Assembly: GCA_034401135.1 (NCBI GenBank) | Contig: JAWZSP010000001.1 | Span: 5,208,001-5,272,000, forward strand | Source of the DNA: Volutella citrinella | Taxonomy: Eukaryota > Ascomycota > Sordariomycetes > Hypocreales > Nectriaceae | Length of the DNA: 64,000 nt | Reading direction: 5' to 3' | Part shown: positions 12,050 to 25,007 of the stretch, in pieces | Numbering within the stretch: position 1 is the stretch's first letter | Layout: each line of letters begins with the position of its first letter | Notes under the pieces: model-generated | The model's input: only the letters and a program-made list of their open reading frames with translations | What the model was told of the DNA's origin: nothing | The model's database searches: none | Translations under genes and position numbers: made by a program

Positions 12050-12101
12050 CTGCCCACAGGCCACGAAATAGTGAATGTACTTGTAGTAGATAAAGACTTA
12101 C
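12050..12101 (-). other. Probable 5' UTR intron of the Pro/Ser-rich protein gene
   Basis: GTAAGT donor at 12101-12096 and GGGCAG acceptor ending at 12050, 52 nt, typical size for this genome. It ends one base before the chosen start codon. Confidence 0.5.
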
Positions 12102-13085
12102 TACGACCAGGCCTCTTGACCATGCAAGAAGTCAGCGGCGCGCAGCATAGGGGGAAGGAAGACAGCCATGAAGGCCACGGGGCATCAGCGCCGGTGCGGG
12201 CACCAGTGGCTGGCGATGTCATTCTGCTGTGAGATCAAGGCCGGCATGCCGAGGCGACCCACGGAGAGGCAAATGAGAGGGAGCGAACGTCCTGCGATTC
12301 GGTACGGGGGGGGCAGATGGCAAACGGGAATGCGATTAGGTATATATGGATACGCTTATAGCCACAACGAGGGCGGCGCAAACCAAGGACAAAGAGAGCT
12401 GGACGGTGATAGGACCAGGAGCCAGTGTCGCAGCACAAGGGAAACCAGGGCCACCCGGGGGAATGGCCATGACCCAGACGAGGAGAGAAGGAGACCGGGG
12501 ACAGGAATACAAAGAAGGCGGTTCAGCCAGTGACGGCTCGCACACCCATCCATCTTGTGGCCGGGCCGTGACAATTTGAGCCATCTTTGAACGGGCGGCA
12601 TCCAAACATCGATCAGTGGACGAGGGCTCGCGAGGGTGCAGGTGATGGGGCCAGGGTCTGCGAGTCGCCGAGCCAGTCGGCGCTTAGAAGTTGGCTGTCG
12701 ACGCAGACGCGACGATGCTAGTGCCATCCACTGCTGAGGCCAGCAGGCCCACTGGGTGTGTCAGTGGGCTACGTATGGGTGCAGGGCGCCCGGCCAGTCG
12801 TCGTGGTCGATGTCGTGCATCTGCGGTTTGCTCAGCGGCCCAGGAAGGGCTAGGATGCGCCGAGCGCGGCCAGGGATGTCGCGGGAGCAGCGCTACTTTG
12901 CCACAGATGTATGGTTGGAAGGCGGGAGCGGCCAAGGCATTGGCTGGGGCGATAATATGACGGGGTCGTGTCCATGTCGGTCGAGGCTGTGTCGTCACGC
13001 CGCTCACTCCGTGAACTCGAGCCTTGGCAAGAGGGTGGCCATTGGCGTAAGACAGGTTGTGCTGAGCCTGAGCGTGATGCAGCGG

Positions 13086-13131
13086 CGGAGGAGGAGGAGG
13101 AGGCGACGCTGGTGGTGGTGGTGGTGGTGGT
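13086..13131 (+). repeat. GGA and (GGT)7 trinucleotide tracts
   Basis: A run of GGA units (about 13086-13102) is followed after 8 bases by seven perfect GGT units (13111-13131). This is a simple G-rich repeat in non-coding DNA. Confidence 0.9.
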
Positions 13132-15283
13132 CCTCCGTCCTACGGTACCTTCCCAAACGACATGGACCGACCAACTCCGTCCAGGTTGTGGCCAAGCTCA
13201 CTACTGCTACGTAGCATCCCTCACAGCCAAGATGATCAGTCCATGGCGGGAGTGAGATGAGATGCTGCGCGACTCCACGACAACAAACATGTGCTCCCCC
13301 CCCCCCAAACAATTCTTAGTGTCGATCATCCGCGTTGACTGACTGGATCACCATTCACCACTCACTAGAACAGAACAATGCTTGGACTTGGGCCGCACTA
13401 CCCGTTTGGGCACTGAGCTGGTCACCCCGGATGATTGGCGACCAGGGGCTGGTTTGGGGCCGGGAATTTTATCAAAAAAAAAACCCGTCCCAAACTAGCC
13501 CTGGCAATTAAAGTCTGTTTTATCAAATCGGCAGCCTGCACGTTTGATCTTTGCTTCAGGTGTCACCACTGCACGACCACGCGCCGACTGCAACCCCCCT
13601 CCAACAGACGTGTTGGACGCGAACGCGTGTAATTATGGTTTCCAAGCTCCGCAGCTTATTTATTATTAGTGCCGTTCGCGACAAGAACGCCTTGAGCGTA
13701 GCCGGTGCATGCTGTCGTCTTCATGCGGTCCAGAATGAGTCAGTCAACTTCCCTGCTGACGCCAGGTGGGAAAACAGCAGCCAGTCCTAGAGGCTGACCT
13801 CGTGTTGTTGTGTTTTGTTTTTTGCCCCGGCCTTGGCTAAAACAAAACAAGTCTTCGTCAAGCTTCCCTGGTGTGCCATCGTCAGGCTGTGCTGCCCCAA
13901 CCACACAAATGGGTGCCGACATTTCCTGTTGGAGACAGTGACCCGGTTAATCCTGACATGACAGAACGCCACCGTTTGCTGATTCGGGCGACAGATGGCC
14001 CAGGCGCTGAGGGGCCTGGCTCCCGGAATAGCTCTGAGTCTGCATTCCCCATGCCATGCGCTGCATCCGCTGTGGGCTTGCTTGGCTGTACCACGGGCGC
14101 AGGCAGCAGCAGGTCTGGATTTGCCGAGCCAGGCAGTTGGATTCGAGCAAGAATCTGAGCAGATCTACGGGCGGTCCGCTCCCGTGCTGCTGCTGCGACG
14201 CCCACCTCCTGCGGCTGCCACTGCGAACACGGCTAGAAGCCAGGCGGATGCGACGACGCAAGCCAGCGTCACACCCACATCCAATGGTTTTGTTCTGTAG
14301 AGGTGGTTCCCCTGACTTTGCCCCCGGCTAAGAATAGTGACGTGCTTGACCAGCTGCGGCCGGCACTAACATAAATACGATAGCAGCGATACCCAGCATT
14401 CTGGAACCGGCGCGATGGGGGAATCCTAGCTTGCCTGGTCAGCAGGATGGGATGGATGGGATCATTGGGATGGCCGGAGTTTATGTGGATTCCCTTGCAC
14501 TTGACCTGATCAGTGCAGAATGAGAGACTTTGACACTGTTGTTATTATGGCAGAGGCCGCCGTTGGCCCACCGTCACATGCTTTGCAGAGCCGATGCTGT
14601 CGATGTGGGGTCCAACAGCACCCAGTGGCAGTTGGCAGGACCAACCACTGCCGTCGCCAAAGGCGCAGCTCGTGAGATGGAGGTCAACCTGTCTCAGAGT
14701 CTTTCAGCCAAGGCACCTCGCCTCTGTCCGCAGTCGCTCCCATGATTCAAAAGAATCAAAGAAGGGAAAGCGCCTGATGGAACTTCTGTCGCCCTTGGGT
14801 TAGTCAACGCGGTGTTGCCCCAGTGCAGCGCATCGTATTGATGATGGTGGCAGTGGTCCAGCAGGAATAGCAACAGAGAGCATCATCCCATGCACTGTAC
14901 TCACTCATAGTAGGCCTTCACTCATTCTCAGTCCGCTAATTCATGCTACCACACCCTGCTGCGCCAGAAGAATCAGTATCGCACTACTGCTGCCACTTCG
15001 TGCGTCATCTGTAGCCTTTAGGTCCATCATCAGTGCTCCAACGGATGGAAGCATGGACAGGACGTGGATACAAGAGGTCTTGCCCTGTAATTCGAGCCCA
15101 GGTCCGGATTACCGCACCAACATTTCTGCCAGTGACCCCACATCGCATCCACCGCTCTCGCCAGAATGGGAAGGCGGGACAGCGGTCAGCAACGGCAGAA
15201 TCCCAAAATCTCCAAGAAATTCATAGCAGTAGCAGCAGAGGGCCTGTAGTATTTGCACAGTAGTCGGCGCCTGCATTCGCAAG

Positions 15284-18200
15284 ATGGGGAAAAGACCTTC
15301 CAACAGCGGAGATGGCCCTGCCGCATTCAAGAAGCGCCAAAAGCTCAACTTCGAGGCCCCTACAAGCGAGGAGGTGACGTCCGGCCATCAATTGCGCAAG
15401 CTTCTCACCTTCGATCAGGACCTCAGCCGCTCAAGACATGGTATGTTCTCTTTCAAAACAACTTGAAGCCAGTCCCAGATGAGACTTGAGCTGACCATAT
15501 GCCATAGGCCTTCAATCTCTCAAACTATTTCTCGATCGATTGGCGCATGGCGACGATGAACCTAGCAGCAAACGAGCGAACCTCGAGATTCTCTCACAGT
15601 ATCTGGAATCAGTCAAACCTCGAGACACGACCGAAGATGGAGTCTTCTTGGCCGACATCATGGAGATGTGGGCTTTCGCGATCCAAGTGAACAACGACGG
15701 CGTCATGTCATCAGTTGTTGTCGTTCTGGCTCTTCTCCTACAAGTCCTGTCTGAATCGCTGGAGTTGGTGAAGCACGGCCTGGGCATCTGCCAGACACTC
15801 CTGCAGGAGAAGCAGCTCAAATCAATTTCCAGGAACCTGTCCGCGGAGAAGAGCAAAGGATTCATTCTCTCGCCGACGTTGCGCCTCCTCCGTGAAGCAG
15901 TCTGCCTTGACGGTGGCGCCTATGCCAAGCGCATCTTCCGCGCCAGGAATTCTACTTTTGCTTCTCTCGGAAGGAACTTGGAGCTCGGCCACATCGGAGA
16001 CACGCAAGAAGACGAGCAGAGGGCTTCTGTGAGAACCAATGCCGTCCGTCTTTTCCTCAGCTGCCTCAAGTACCTGCACTCGGATGGACGCAAGGAGCTC
16101 CTGATGCAAAAGGAGCTTTTGTCGCATGTAACATATCAGATCAAAAACGACCCTCCGCATGTCGCCTTGGAAATCCTGGACTCCCTTAAGCGCTACGTTC
16201 TAATGGACGAGAAGATCCCTCGGGAAACCAAGTTAAAGAGCTTCAATACCAGGACGCTCCTGCGTTTCCTTGCTCTGGGTGCTTATACAAACGATACCGG
16301 AAATACCGACGAAGACTCCTCGGTTAGCGGCAAAGCGCACCAGTTCCTCCTGTACGCTTGTACAAATCCCAGCGCCGGCATCATGTATCCTTCCACGGGC
16401 TTGTACCCCAAGGAGACAGACGGCGATTCCGGGGACACGGGCACGGTCGACACTTCCGGTTCTAATGACGCCTTCATGACTGACAGGTACAAGAATGACG
16501 TGCCCGTCTTCAACTATGTGCTCGCAGAGTTTGCGCAGAAGCTTAGGCCTTGGTCCAATATGAAGCACAGCGAACTCCTTGTCGCCATGTTCCAGGCCGC
16601 CCCTGAACTTGTTGCCAAATACTTCCTCAGCAACCAGTCTTTCACATTCGATCCCAAGCTATCGATGACTTGGATCGGATACGCCGCCTTCCTTTTCAAC
16701 ACCATGACTATTCCTCTACCCGTGCGGTTTGGCGATCGAGCCCGTTCCGCACGAGCGCCACCTCCCACTTCCATTCTCCTCGACAACGTCATTTTGCTTC
16801 CCGTCAACCAGAAAGTGCTTGTTAGATGCTTTGCGTCAAAGTCCAATCTCATATCCTTCTTTGCGACAAGAATTCTTGTTGTCGCCGTGGAAAAGCTTGC
16901 AGAAGCCATCAAAATGCTCGAGGAAGCCCCCGACGCAAAGGCAAAATGGACCGAGGCAGTGAGGCAGCTCATCGATGCGTTCTGTCAACGGGTGCCCGAT
17001 ATGAAAGAGATTGTCCGCTCATACAAAGCAATCCCTGCGGAGAACTTACTCCACAAGTCAATGGCCAGTCGCCTGATTCGCCTTTACTACGAGGTGATTC
17101 CCCAGGTAGCACTCGCTGCCAATTTCGATGTTTCGCCATGCTTGGCCGAAGTTCTCAAAAGACTAAACGAAGATTTCGAGCGGCCGGAAGACCAGCTGCT
17201 GGGTGTCATGGAACTCGAGAGTCTTGTTTCGGTAGCAAGTTATTCGCCTGGCATGCGGTGGTTCGCCAAGATTGATAAGTTGATCGATGGGACAGCTTCC
17301 TCGCCATTTACGGCGCTGTTGCGGTTGCTCTGTGGCAAGCAACGCGATTTGCCATTCGAACAGCTTCAAAAGGTTCTCGGAGAAGTGGCTGTTGAAAACC
17401 AACTCCTCACAAAGCCAACAATGCTGGGCCATCTGCAAAAGGCTCTACAAAGCACTGCTATTGCAGAGATCAAACCCAAGCATCTCGAAACGATCTGGTC
17501 ATTCATCGATAATTGCATCAATCGGTGCGCTGCATCTCCTATCAAGTATCTCGACTTGCTAGAGACATATGTCAAGGATGAAGAGGATCCCCAGCCACTA
17601 GAAGCCGCTGCTCTGGTAAATGTGGCCATTGTTGAACAACTCCCCTTTGTTTTGGGGTCGTCCAGCGCCGACGAGCAGAAGGCGTTGGCAAAGTTCCTCT
17701 CCACGTATTTCAACATCACCTACGGGCGGAGGAGTGGGCGATCCCTGACGAAGATAATGCACAAGAAGGCATCTGAACAGTTTTCTGCCAAATCAATCAA
17801 ACTGAAGAGCTTGAAGGCTGTCAAATCGGACGACGGTGACGACAATGCTGAGGCGGCAGAAACGCGGACCGTGGGCAAGCCCGACAACAAGTCAGCTTTG
17901 CCAAGCTCAAAGCTAGAAGAGATGATACATGTGCCCTTTTCTGAGGAAGGGGACAATACTGCACTCATCAAGTGGACGACCAAGAGCACTGAAGACCTGG
18001 TTGAAGACGGTTGGGCCGCCAACCTGATACGATTGCTTTCCTCTGCACACATCAACATCAGAAAAGAGGCCTATACCAACATCCTCAAGATGGCGGCCAA
18101 GGTCAAGGAATCGTCATACGAGGAAAAGGATCAGATATGGCTGCTACTATCAGAGTTGGCCGAATCTTCCAAGGGTCAGGTCGACATCGGCCCCGTCCCC

Positions 18201-18752
18201 TCGGCCTTTACGGCTTTTGCGACTCACGCAATCAACGTGCTGAAAAACCCCCTCCATCCGCTCTACCCCAAGGTCAACTCGTTCCTCACACGTGGGCCTA
18301 TGTGGTCACTGGACAAGCTCCCCATGGCGCACGACATCCTCCACGGGGAGCCGTCGGAGGATGACAAGTACTACACCGAAGTCACATGGCTGCTTGCCTA
18401 CCTTCTCGATAGCCTCCGGACGCCCTTCGACCTCGGCGTCTTCCACAAGAAGCGCTGGTTCGAGAAGGTCATCGCCTTGGGGAGCAACCCCTATCTCCGC
18501 CAGAATCTCCGCACCCGCCTCCTGCGGCTCCTGTACCGTGCCACATGCATCGAGGGGGGCAGCACGACACTCATTACCCGCTTCGGCATCCTCAGCTGGC
18601 TCGACGCCCAACGGGCTGCATGTGACAACAGCGAGGAGGCAGAGCTTCTGGCGGCGCTGGTGCGTCGGGTCTGGGAGACGTGTGATCAGAACAAGGTCAC
18701 GGCGTGGAGCAAAGGCGGCGTTGGAAGGCTCATTGGGATACGCGAGGCTTAA
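15284..18752 (+). CDS. URB1: Urb1/Npa1-type nucleolar pre-60S ribosome biogenesis factor
   Basis: Exons 15284-15440 and 15508-18752 give 1133 aa. Urb1 (Npa1) is a nucleolar scaffold that assembles with early pre-60S particles and snoRNPs. The N-terminus is basic (MGKRPSNSG, KKRQK) and may be a nucleolar signal. The rest is a long helical-repeat protein with an N-terminal Npa1-like region (about 55-400, FLDRLAHGDDEP to the loop rich in Asp/Thr/Ser) and a C-terminal block (about 1020-1110) ending GILSWLDAQ. It is shorter than the yeast protein but in the range I expect for filamentous ascomycetes. The intron is phase 1 with a GTATGT donor; its acceptor restores the frame into LQSLKLFLDRL. The assignment rests on overall character and local motifs rather than a catalytic signature. 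Confidence 0.82.
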
Positions 18753-19327
18753 TGGGACAGAAAAGTAATGGAGCAGTTTCTCTTGTATATACCCCCCAAA
18801 ATTGATGATTCAAACATGCCGGCTGGGAACACTGCCCGCGGCTGATGTCGGTTGACTTATGGAACGACTTCACACAAAGGACGCCCGTGATGTTGAGTGA
18901 TAGATATTAAAGTTATTGGATCGTCAACGTGGTCAGACTGGTTTCGTACATTATGTACATGCTAGCTACTGCAAGAATTTCCCCGTCTTTTCTCTCCAAA
19001 AGCAGAACACCTTGACCAAAAAGCAATTGCAATCAAAAAATCATTTTGTCCCAGACACTTTCGCTCCCTCAATAATACCCCAAGGATTATGATGTGTATA
19101 TAGATGGATGGGTACTTATTTTACCCTTCCCGGTCCCCGCGAAAAGGGGAGTTGTAAAAAGCAAGCGACTTCAACGCGGCAGATTTTCAAATCAGTGGGC
19201 GCAAATGTGGTTGGGCAAAAGGACCCGTCCGTTGCGCGGCAAAAGGCGCGAAATGGCAAAAGAGATGGCATTAGGGCAAGCCGTAATCTTGCCCGGGGGT
19301 GTGTGGCTTCGAAAATCTAGATGAGAT
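18753..19327. other. Convergent 3' flanks of Urb1 and class V chitin synthase genes
   Basis: A/T-rich 3' flanking DNA with no coding signal. Confidence 0.5.
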
Positions 19328-22300
19328 TTACAGTTGGCCAGAGAGGAGCGCCTCGGTCGCTGGGTATCAGGTTAGCCAAAGTCCAAAATGCACCAGGATG
19401 AAGCAAAGTAATCACATACCACTGTTGATGTAGGCGCGCTTAGCGTCAAGAGGGACGCCGAAACGCCTCTCCAACTCCTGCTTGATGGCCTTCTTGGTGA
19501 CGGTCATCAAGTCAGCAGTCTTGAGAATGTCGCGAATCTCGGCGAGCAGAGCGTCGTCACTCGGGAGGCCGACCATGTCATCGGGGGAGAAGAATTGGGA
19601 GCCGCCGTATTGGCTCATGCGGTTAGCACCGGCGTCGGAGTGGGCCAGAGACATGCGAGACATGTTGCGATCGCCGGCAAACTGAGGCATGGGAGCACCA
19701 AAGCTTGAGCCGGGTCGGCTGGCCTGGTATCCGTACTCAGACATGGGTCCCTGGGCCTTGGTGCCGTAGCTGTAGCCGGAGATCTCGGATCGCACGTCAT
19801 CACGAGCAGTCTGGGTCTCCCAGAGCTCAGCCTGGTACTCCTCCCACTTCTTGCGGGGAATCGAGGCAGGGTCAAATTTGCCCTCGTCGGAGATGACGAC
19901 CTTCTTGCCCTTCTCACCGGCCACCACACGGGTGTTACCCCAGTTAAAGTCATCCATGTTCCAGAACGAGTAGAGAGGGAGACCGAAGCTGAAGACGGGA
20001 ATGGCGAGAATGTACAGGACCATCCAGCCAAGCATTTCCCACTTGCGGCGCAAGATGAAGATGATGGCCTGCAGACCGAAAATAGCAGCCAGGAGAATGA
20101 AAGACGTGATTGGGACAGGGCCTGTTGCATCCACACATAGATAAATCAGATAGCCAATGTACACCAAGGTGACGGGCTGAATGACGGTACTGAGAAGATC
20201 CACGAAGACGACGAAGCGCATGCTGAAACAGCAGAAACCACAGAGCTGGGCCATGGGAATCAGCTCCATCAGGTTGTGGATGGTAGAGTTGATCCAGCGA
20301 CGTCGCTGAGAGAGGAAAACGGCCCAGGAGTCGGGAGCAATGGTCCAGGCGTGAGCGGTGAAGATGTACTTGGTCTTGTACTTGTTGTGATACTTCAGGA
20401 GCAGTGTTGTCAGGTATCGATCCTCGCCAAGGTGAAGCAGGTTCTTCATGTGAAGGGTATCCACACGAATGGTCGAATAGTCCTCGACAACCTCACGGCT
20501 GACGAACAGAGGCTTTCCGGTCTCAGCAGCACGAATACGGTACATGGAGAAACAACCGGGCAAACAAGTGACGGAGCCGAACAAACTCTCGAAGGCCTTG
20601 GTAAGGTTGTGCGAGATGTAGTACTCGTAGACCTGAATCATGGTGATGAATGAGGATTTGGAGTTGGTCAACGCAGTCTCGCCGCAAACAGCGATCAGTC
20701 GCGTGTCGTCCATAAACGCAGCCACCATGCGGGTTGCCGAGTCAGGCGCAACCACAGTATCGGCGTCGATTTGGAACATGTACTCATAGAAGGTGGGGTT
20801 GACACCAATAATGTTGCGAATTTGGTGGTACATCTCCAGTTCCATCGGGCTCATGGGAAGGTTGTAGTGAACACGGTTGAGGAAGCGCATGAGAACCATC
20901 TGAGAGTCTCGCTTACCACGGTTACCGGGACGAGAAACCTCAGAAGGCTTGCCAACCTTGACAATAACCATGAATGGCACGATGTGACCTTGAACCTCGT
21001 ACAGACCGGAGTAGATCTTGCCCATGTTGTGCTGCTTCTGACCCTCACCGAGAGCCTCGAAGCTCAGAGGCTCGGGGTCAACAGTCTCAGAAACACCTAG
21101 AATATCGAGGACGATGCGGGGAGTAGGGCGATCGTTACCCTGACCAATAATCATACCATCGCAGACAATGACCAGCAGCTTGCGCTTATCGTCATACTTC
21201 ATGCGGGCAGCCGAGTCCATAGCACGTCGGAGAGAGTCCTCGTCTTCGGTATATGCAGGAATCATACACATGACAAACTTATCCAGATTCTCCGGGACAT
21301 TCTTGCTTCCAAACTGCAAGGCAGCGAAGAACTTGAATCCGATGATGGAGACCAGCAAGATTGAGATGGCCAGAGTAAGGTATGTAGCAAACTGACACTT
21401 GACGGAGTTTCGGGTATCAACCTCACCAACATAGAACAGGTTGTTCAGGCAGACGATCATACGGTCCTTTTTCTCCGCAGAGAGCGCTAACTTGTCCCAA
21501 TACTCCGTGAGATCGCTGCCTGCACGGACTCTGAAGAGGTCGGTCACAGAGTCCTCCATGAACTCGGTATCGGCATTGTTGGTTGGGGTGTCCTCGCCAG
21601 GCTTTGACTTCATTCTGCGGCCACCAGTCAGGTAGGTGGTCAGATCATAGACACGGGTTCCAATAATTCCAACGGCCTGTTGTTTATCTTTGGCGAGCTT
21701 CTTGACATATGAAGCGGTGAAGCCGACCTGGCCTTTCATGATGGTTCGCTTCATCTGTGTCATGCGCTCAAAATACCAGTCGGGCCGGCTATCATTGGTG
21801 AAATATCGGAAGTCGTGGTACTTGGCATTGAGATCTTGGCTGCTGATGAGAGTAGGTTGGCCCGTCATGTTGTCGTTCTTGTTATCCAGGGTGACTTGAG
21901 GATTAATTTGACCATCCTTGCCCTGGCAGAGAGCCGAGACCTGCATGGGGAAGAGATTGCTGACATCCATGCCAGCATAGTCCTTGAACTCTTTGTCGTT
22001 GATGAACTTGGGGTAATGCCAGGAAGTGTAGTCGCCAATATCAAAGACATTGCCGCGGATGGAAACGTAGGAACCTTTGCTACCCTTGTCGCCGTTGTAT
22101 GCTGACAACTCAGCTGCACTAAAAACGTGCTGCCGAGGGCAAATGATCATAGGGAAAGGGATGATGAAGAAACTAGCAATGCCACAGGACAGCCAGATGA
22201 GCATGTTGATAGCGAGCTTCTCGCGCCACGCCTGACGAACGTCCTTTCGAGGCATTTTGCCCAGTTTGCGGATGAGGAAGTCCGGCACAAACCAGGTGAA

Positions 22301-25007
22301 CAACATGACGATGAATACCCAGCGCTTGCGGCTAGCAGTGTCTTTGAACTCTTCGACTTCCTCGAGATTCTTCTCATTGCCTCGTTCAGCCATCTGCTCT
22401 CGGGTGTCGAAGTTCTTGAACATGTCTCCGCCGCCAAAGGCCGAGACGCCGGCTTCGGAGCGGGCGTCGTCGTTGAAATAGCCACTCTTGGACTTCTCTC
22501 CCAGCATCAGCGGAGTGTTGCCGCCAGAAACAACTCGATCCTTGCCAAGGCCAAAGGGGCCCTCACCAGGAGTCAAGCTATCCCCGTTGTCAGAAGATGA
22601 GAGGCCGAACGCATACGCGCCTCGCTCAGCGAGTTTGGCAACCTCCATCCAACAGCGTTCGCTCAGGAAAACACCAGTGGCACCAACGCGAACTTCGTTG
22701 CTCGGCCATCGCTTCTCCTCGATGACCATTTCAGCGCGTTCACGCTCGCTGCCAACCAGGATCGTCTCGGCGTCGGCCATGCCCAGAAACTCGCCGAAGG
22801 GGAGGAACAGACTGAAGTCTGCAGAGCGCAAACGTTGACTGATTTCAGCGATACCAAACGTCTGGACTTGTGTCCGAACACACTTGCTGTCAAACTGGTT
22901 GGCAATCCGGCGATCGTTCGGCTTCAGACAGAAAACAAAGTAGCCGTTGGTGTTGGGATCAGAAACCGCCCGTTGTACGTTCTCAAGAGCAGCCAGGAAC
23001 TGGGCAGATGCTCCTTGCTCGATACCAGCCTTGTTGTTCTTCTTGGAGGTGGTTTGGCTGGACTGTTCGAGATCCTCCATCGTCTCCTGCTGTTGGCGTC
23101 GGTAGTTGATGCTGGGCCTTCCGCGATGAGTTTTGCGAGACATGACACTGGGAGCTCGCATGGGCTTGGAGCTGATCGTGGCCTGCATAACAGCAGTACG
23201 CTCGATTGGGTGTGTGACTGTTTGCAAAGCCTCCTGGCCAAAGAGGCGGGCGACAAATTCGCTCTTGGTCTTGTTGATCATGTTGAGCAGATCTCCGGAG
23301 ATGATCTCTCCGTTCTCTTCGATCAATCCCTTGACAGGATAATCAACCTCACCAGCAAAGTGCTTAACAGTGAAGCAGGCCGAGGTGTTTTCTGTGTGGA
23401 AGTTGCTGCCGGGAAGCTTGGCAGTAGCCGCGCCAACCTCGATGGCAGCATTCTTGCCCTCAAAGCGCTTACGCAGGCTCTCGAGAAGTTGCATATCAGA
23501 TCTGTTTCGACGAGTTTGATCATCGAGAATGCTGAGCAGACCGTTACCTGGCTTGAGAATACCCCGAACGGCGTCAGAGTTATCAAAGTAGCTGGTGGCT
23601 GCAACTGTAACTTCCTCGGACTCCAGCATATCCGCCTTGCGGTCGAAGAAATTCTGGAGGGTGAGGTTGTAGATGCTCTCTGCGGCGGCGTTGTTCAACA
23701 GTTGATCCAAAGTAGATCCGGTGGCTGACTGTTGAGCAAAGCCAGGGAAATCAACAACTGAGACAGTGTTGGCAATGGACTCCTCCGGGGCGCAAAGGCG
23801 GGCATTGATTGCCTCGATGATCCAAGCCACGAGGAGTGAGTAGAGAGTTCGGGCCAGCTCGCCGGCATGAGCGTGAGCTCCAGCAGGGTCAAGCATGACG
23901 GTAACACGCTCCTTCGAAATCATCTTCGTCTTGTAGCCAAGAGTAGTCTGAAGCTCGCCGGCGCTCACACCGAGGAAAGCAGCAATGATCGCCAGCACAT
24001 CCTTGTTCTTCACGGCGGTGACCAAGTTGCCACCCTCGTGGGAAAAGCCACCGCTGTCATCGCCTGTAGACACGGTACTGGTTGATGTTTCAAATTCGAG
24101 TTGGCCGATGTGCAAGATGGTAGCCAGCATCTGGCAAATCTCTGCAATGTCTGTTCGAGGGAACTCGAGCTTCTTGAGGGCATTCTTGAACACTTGGAAT
24201 CCCTCAGCATCATTGATGCCGACTTTGAGTTGGGTGGGGTGGCCGAGGAACTTCCATCGCTTTTGGGTTCCACCAGCGCCAGAGCTTCCATCGAGGCCAA
24301 GATGGGCTTTCTCAGCTTCGCTGGTGCCCGCGAGGAGATAGTAAAGAATGTGGAAGTTGCGCTCGCCGGTTGGCACGTCGGCGATGCGGCTGCGCTCTAG
24401 ACGATGATCGAGGAGCTTGCCACCGATTAGAATAGGGTTGGTGGTAGAAGCAGTGTCGTATTGAAGCTCGTAAAAGAGGCCAGCTTTGGAAGCGGTAGGG
24501 GTGGTAGCCGTTTTGGTAGTCGTCAAGCTATCAAAAACGTAGGCTGCGAGAGACAGCTTGTTGGAGAGAGGAGTAGAAGACTTGTTGAGCAGGGCCGTGA
24601 GAAGATGGGAGCGGACAGTTGATTTGCCAGCACCAGATTCGCCCCTAGAAGATATTAGTCGTGGGATGGAAGAGAAAGCGTTGGGGCTTAATTTACAAAA
24701 ACAGAACGGCCTGGTTCTCGGATCTGTGGCCAAGTCGTAGCCAAGCACGGTCAGCCAAATCTTCGGCGCCAGCCATGGCGCTGCCCTCTTTGCCGCCATC
24801 AGGACCCTTGGTTGACGAGACATAGGTGTTCAAGGAAATGAGGCCATGAGATGACAGGCGAGCAGTTGGGAGGGAGACGTGAAATCGACTGGCGAGGTGC
24901 GCGGTGAGGTGTGTGTCGGACTGAAGATGTGCTGGAAGTGAGGGCAACGATGGCTGCGTGTGGGCGCCTCCGCCGCTGCCTCCCAGCTGGGGTAGGCTCA
25001 TGGCCAT
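19328..25007 (-). CDS. csmA: Class V chitin synthase with myosin motor-like domain
   Basis: Exons 25007-24697, 24644-19420 and 19359-19328 give 1855 aa, the usual size for the class. The enzyme polymerises UDP-GlcNAc into chitin at growing tips and septa. A myosin head-like region fills the first ~780 residues with an intact P-loop GESGAGKS (105-112) straight after intron 1. A cytochrome-b5-like domain lies near 940-1010, followed by the family-2 glycosyltransferase core with [25 protein letters not shown] and QRRRW (1550-1554), then several TM helices. A DEK C-terminal domain closes the protein. The last ten residues come from a 32-nt exon that restores the [10 protein letters not shown] ending; without it the frame stops at NSGM. 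Known csmA/chsV mutants in other fungi have wall and virulence defects. It faces the class VII gene head-to-head. Confidence 0.96.

Larger units (their letters stand above)
12049..15283. other. 3.2-kb divergent intergenic region with simple repeats
   Basis: This lies between divergent starts (the Pro/Ser-rich protein and Urb1). It holds GGA and GGT tracts, short homopolymers (C10 near 13297, A10 near 13474) and scattered small frames without conservation. A separate undetected small gene with several introns cannot be excluded. Confidence 0.45.

Noticed and set aside
11167..12222. Upstream start at 12222 for the Pro/Ser-rich protein
   Set aside because: The extension is Cys/Ser/Pro-rich with no conserved look, and a good intron (GTAAGT...CAG) ends one base before the ATG at 12048.
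22835..23728. 297-codon plus-strand frame inside the class V chitin synthase
   Set aside because: It is antisense to the myosin-like domain and shows no recognisable domain.
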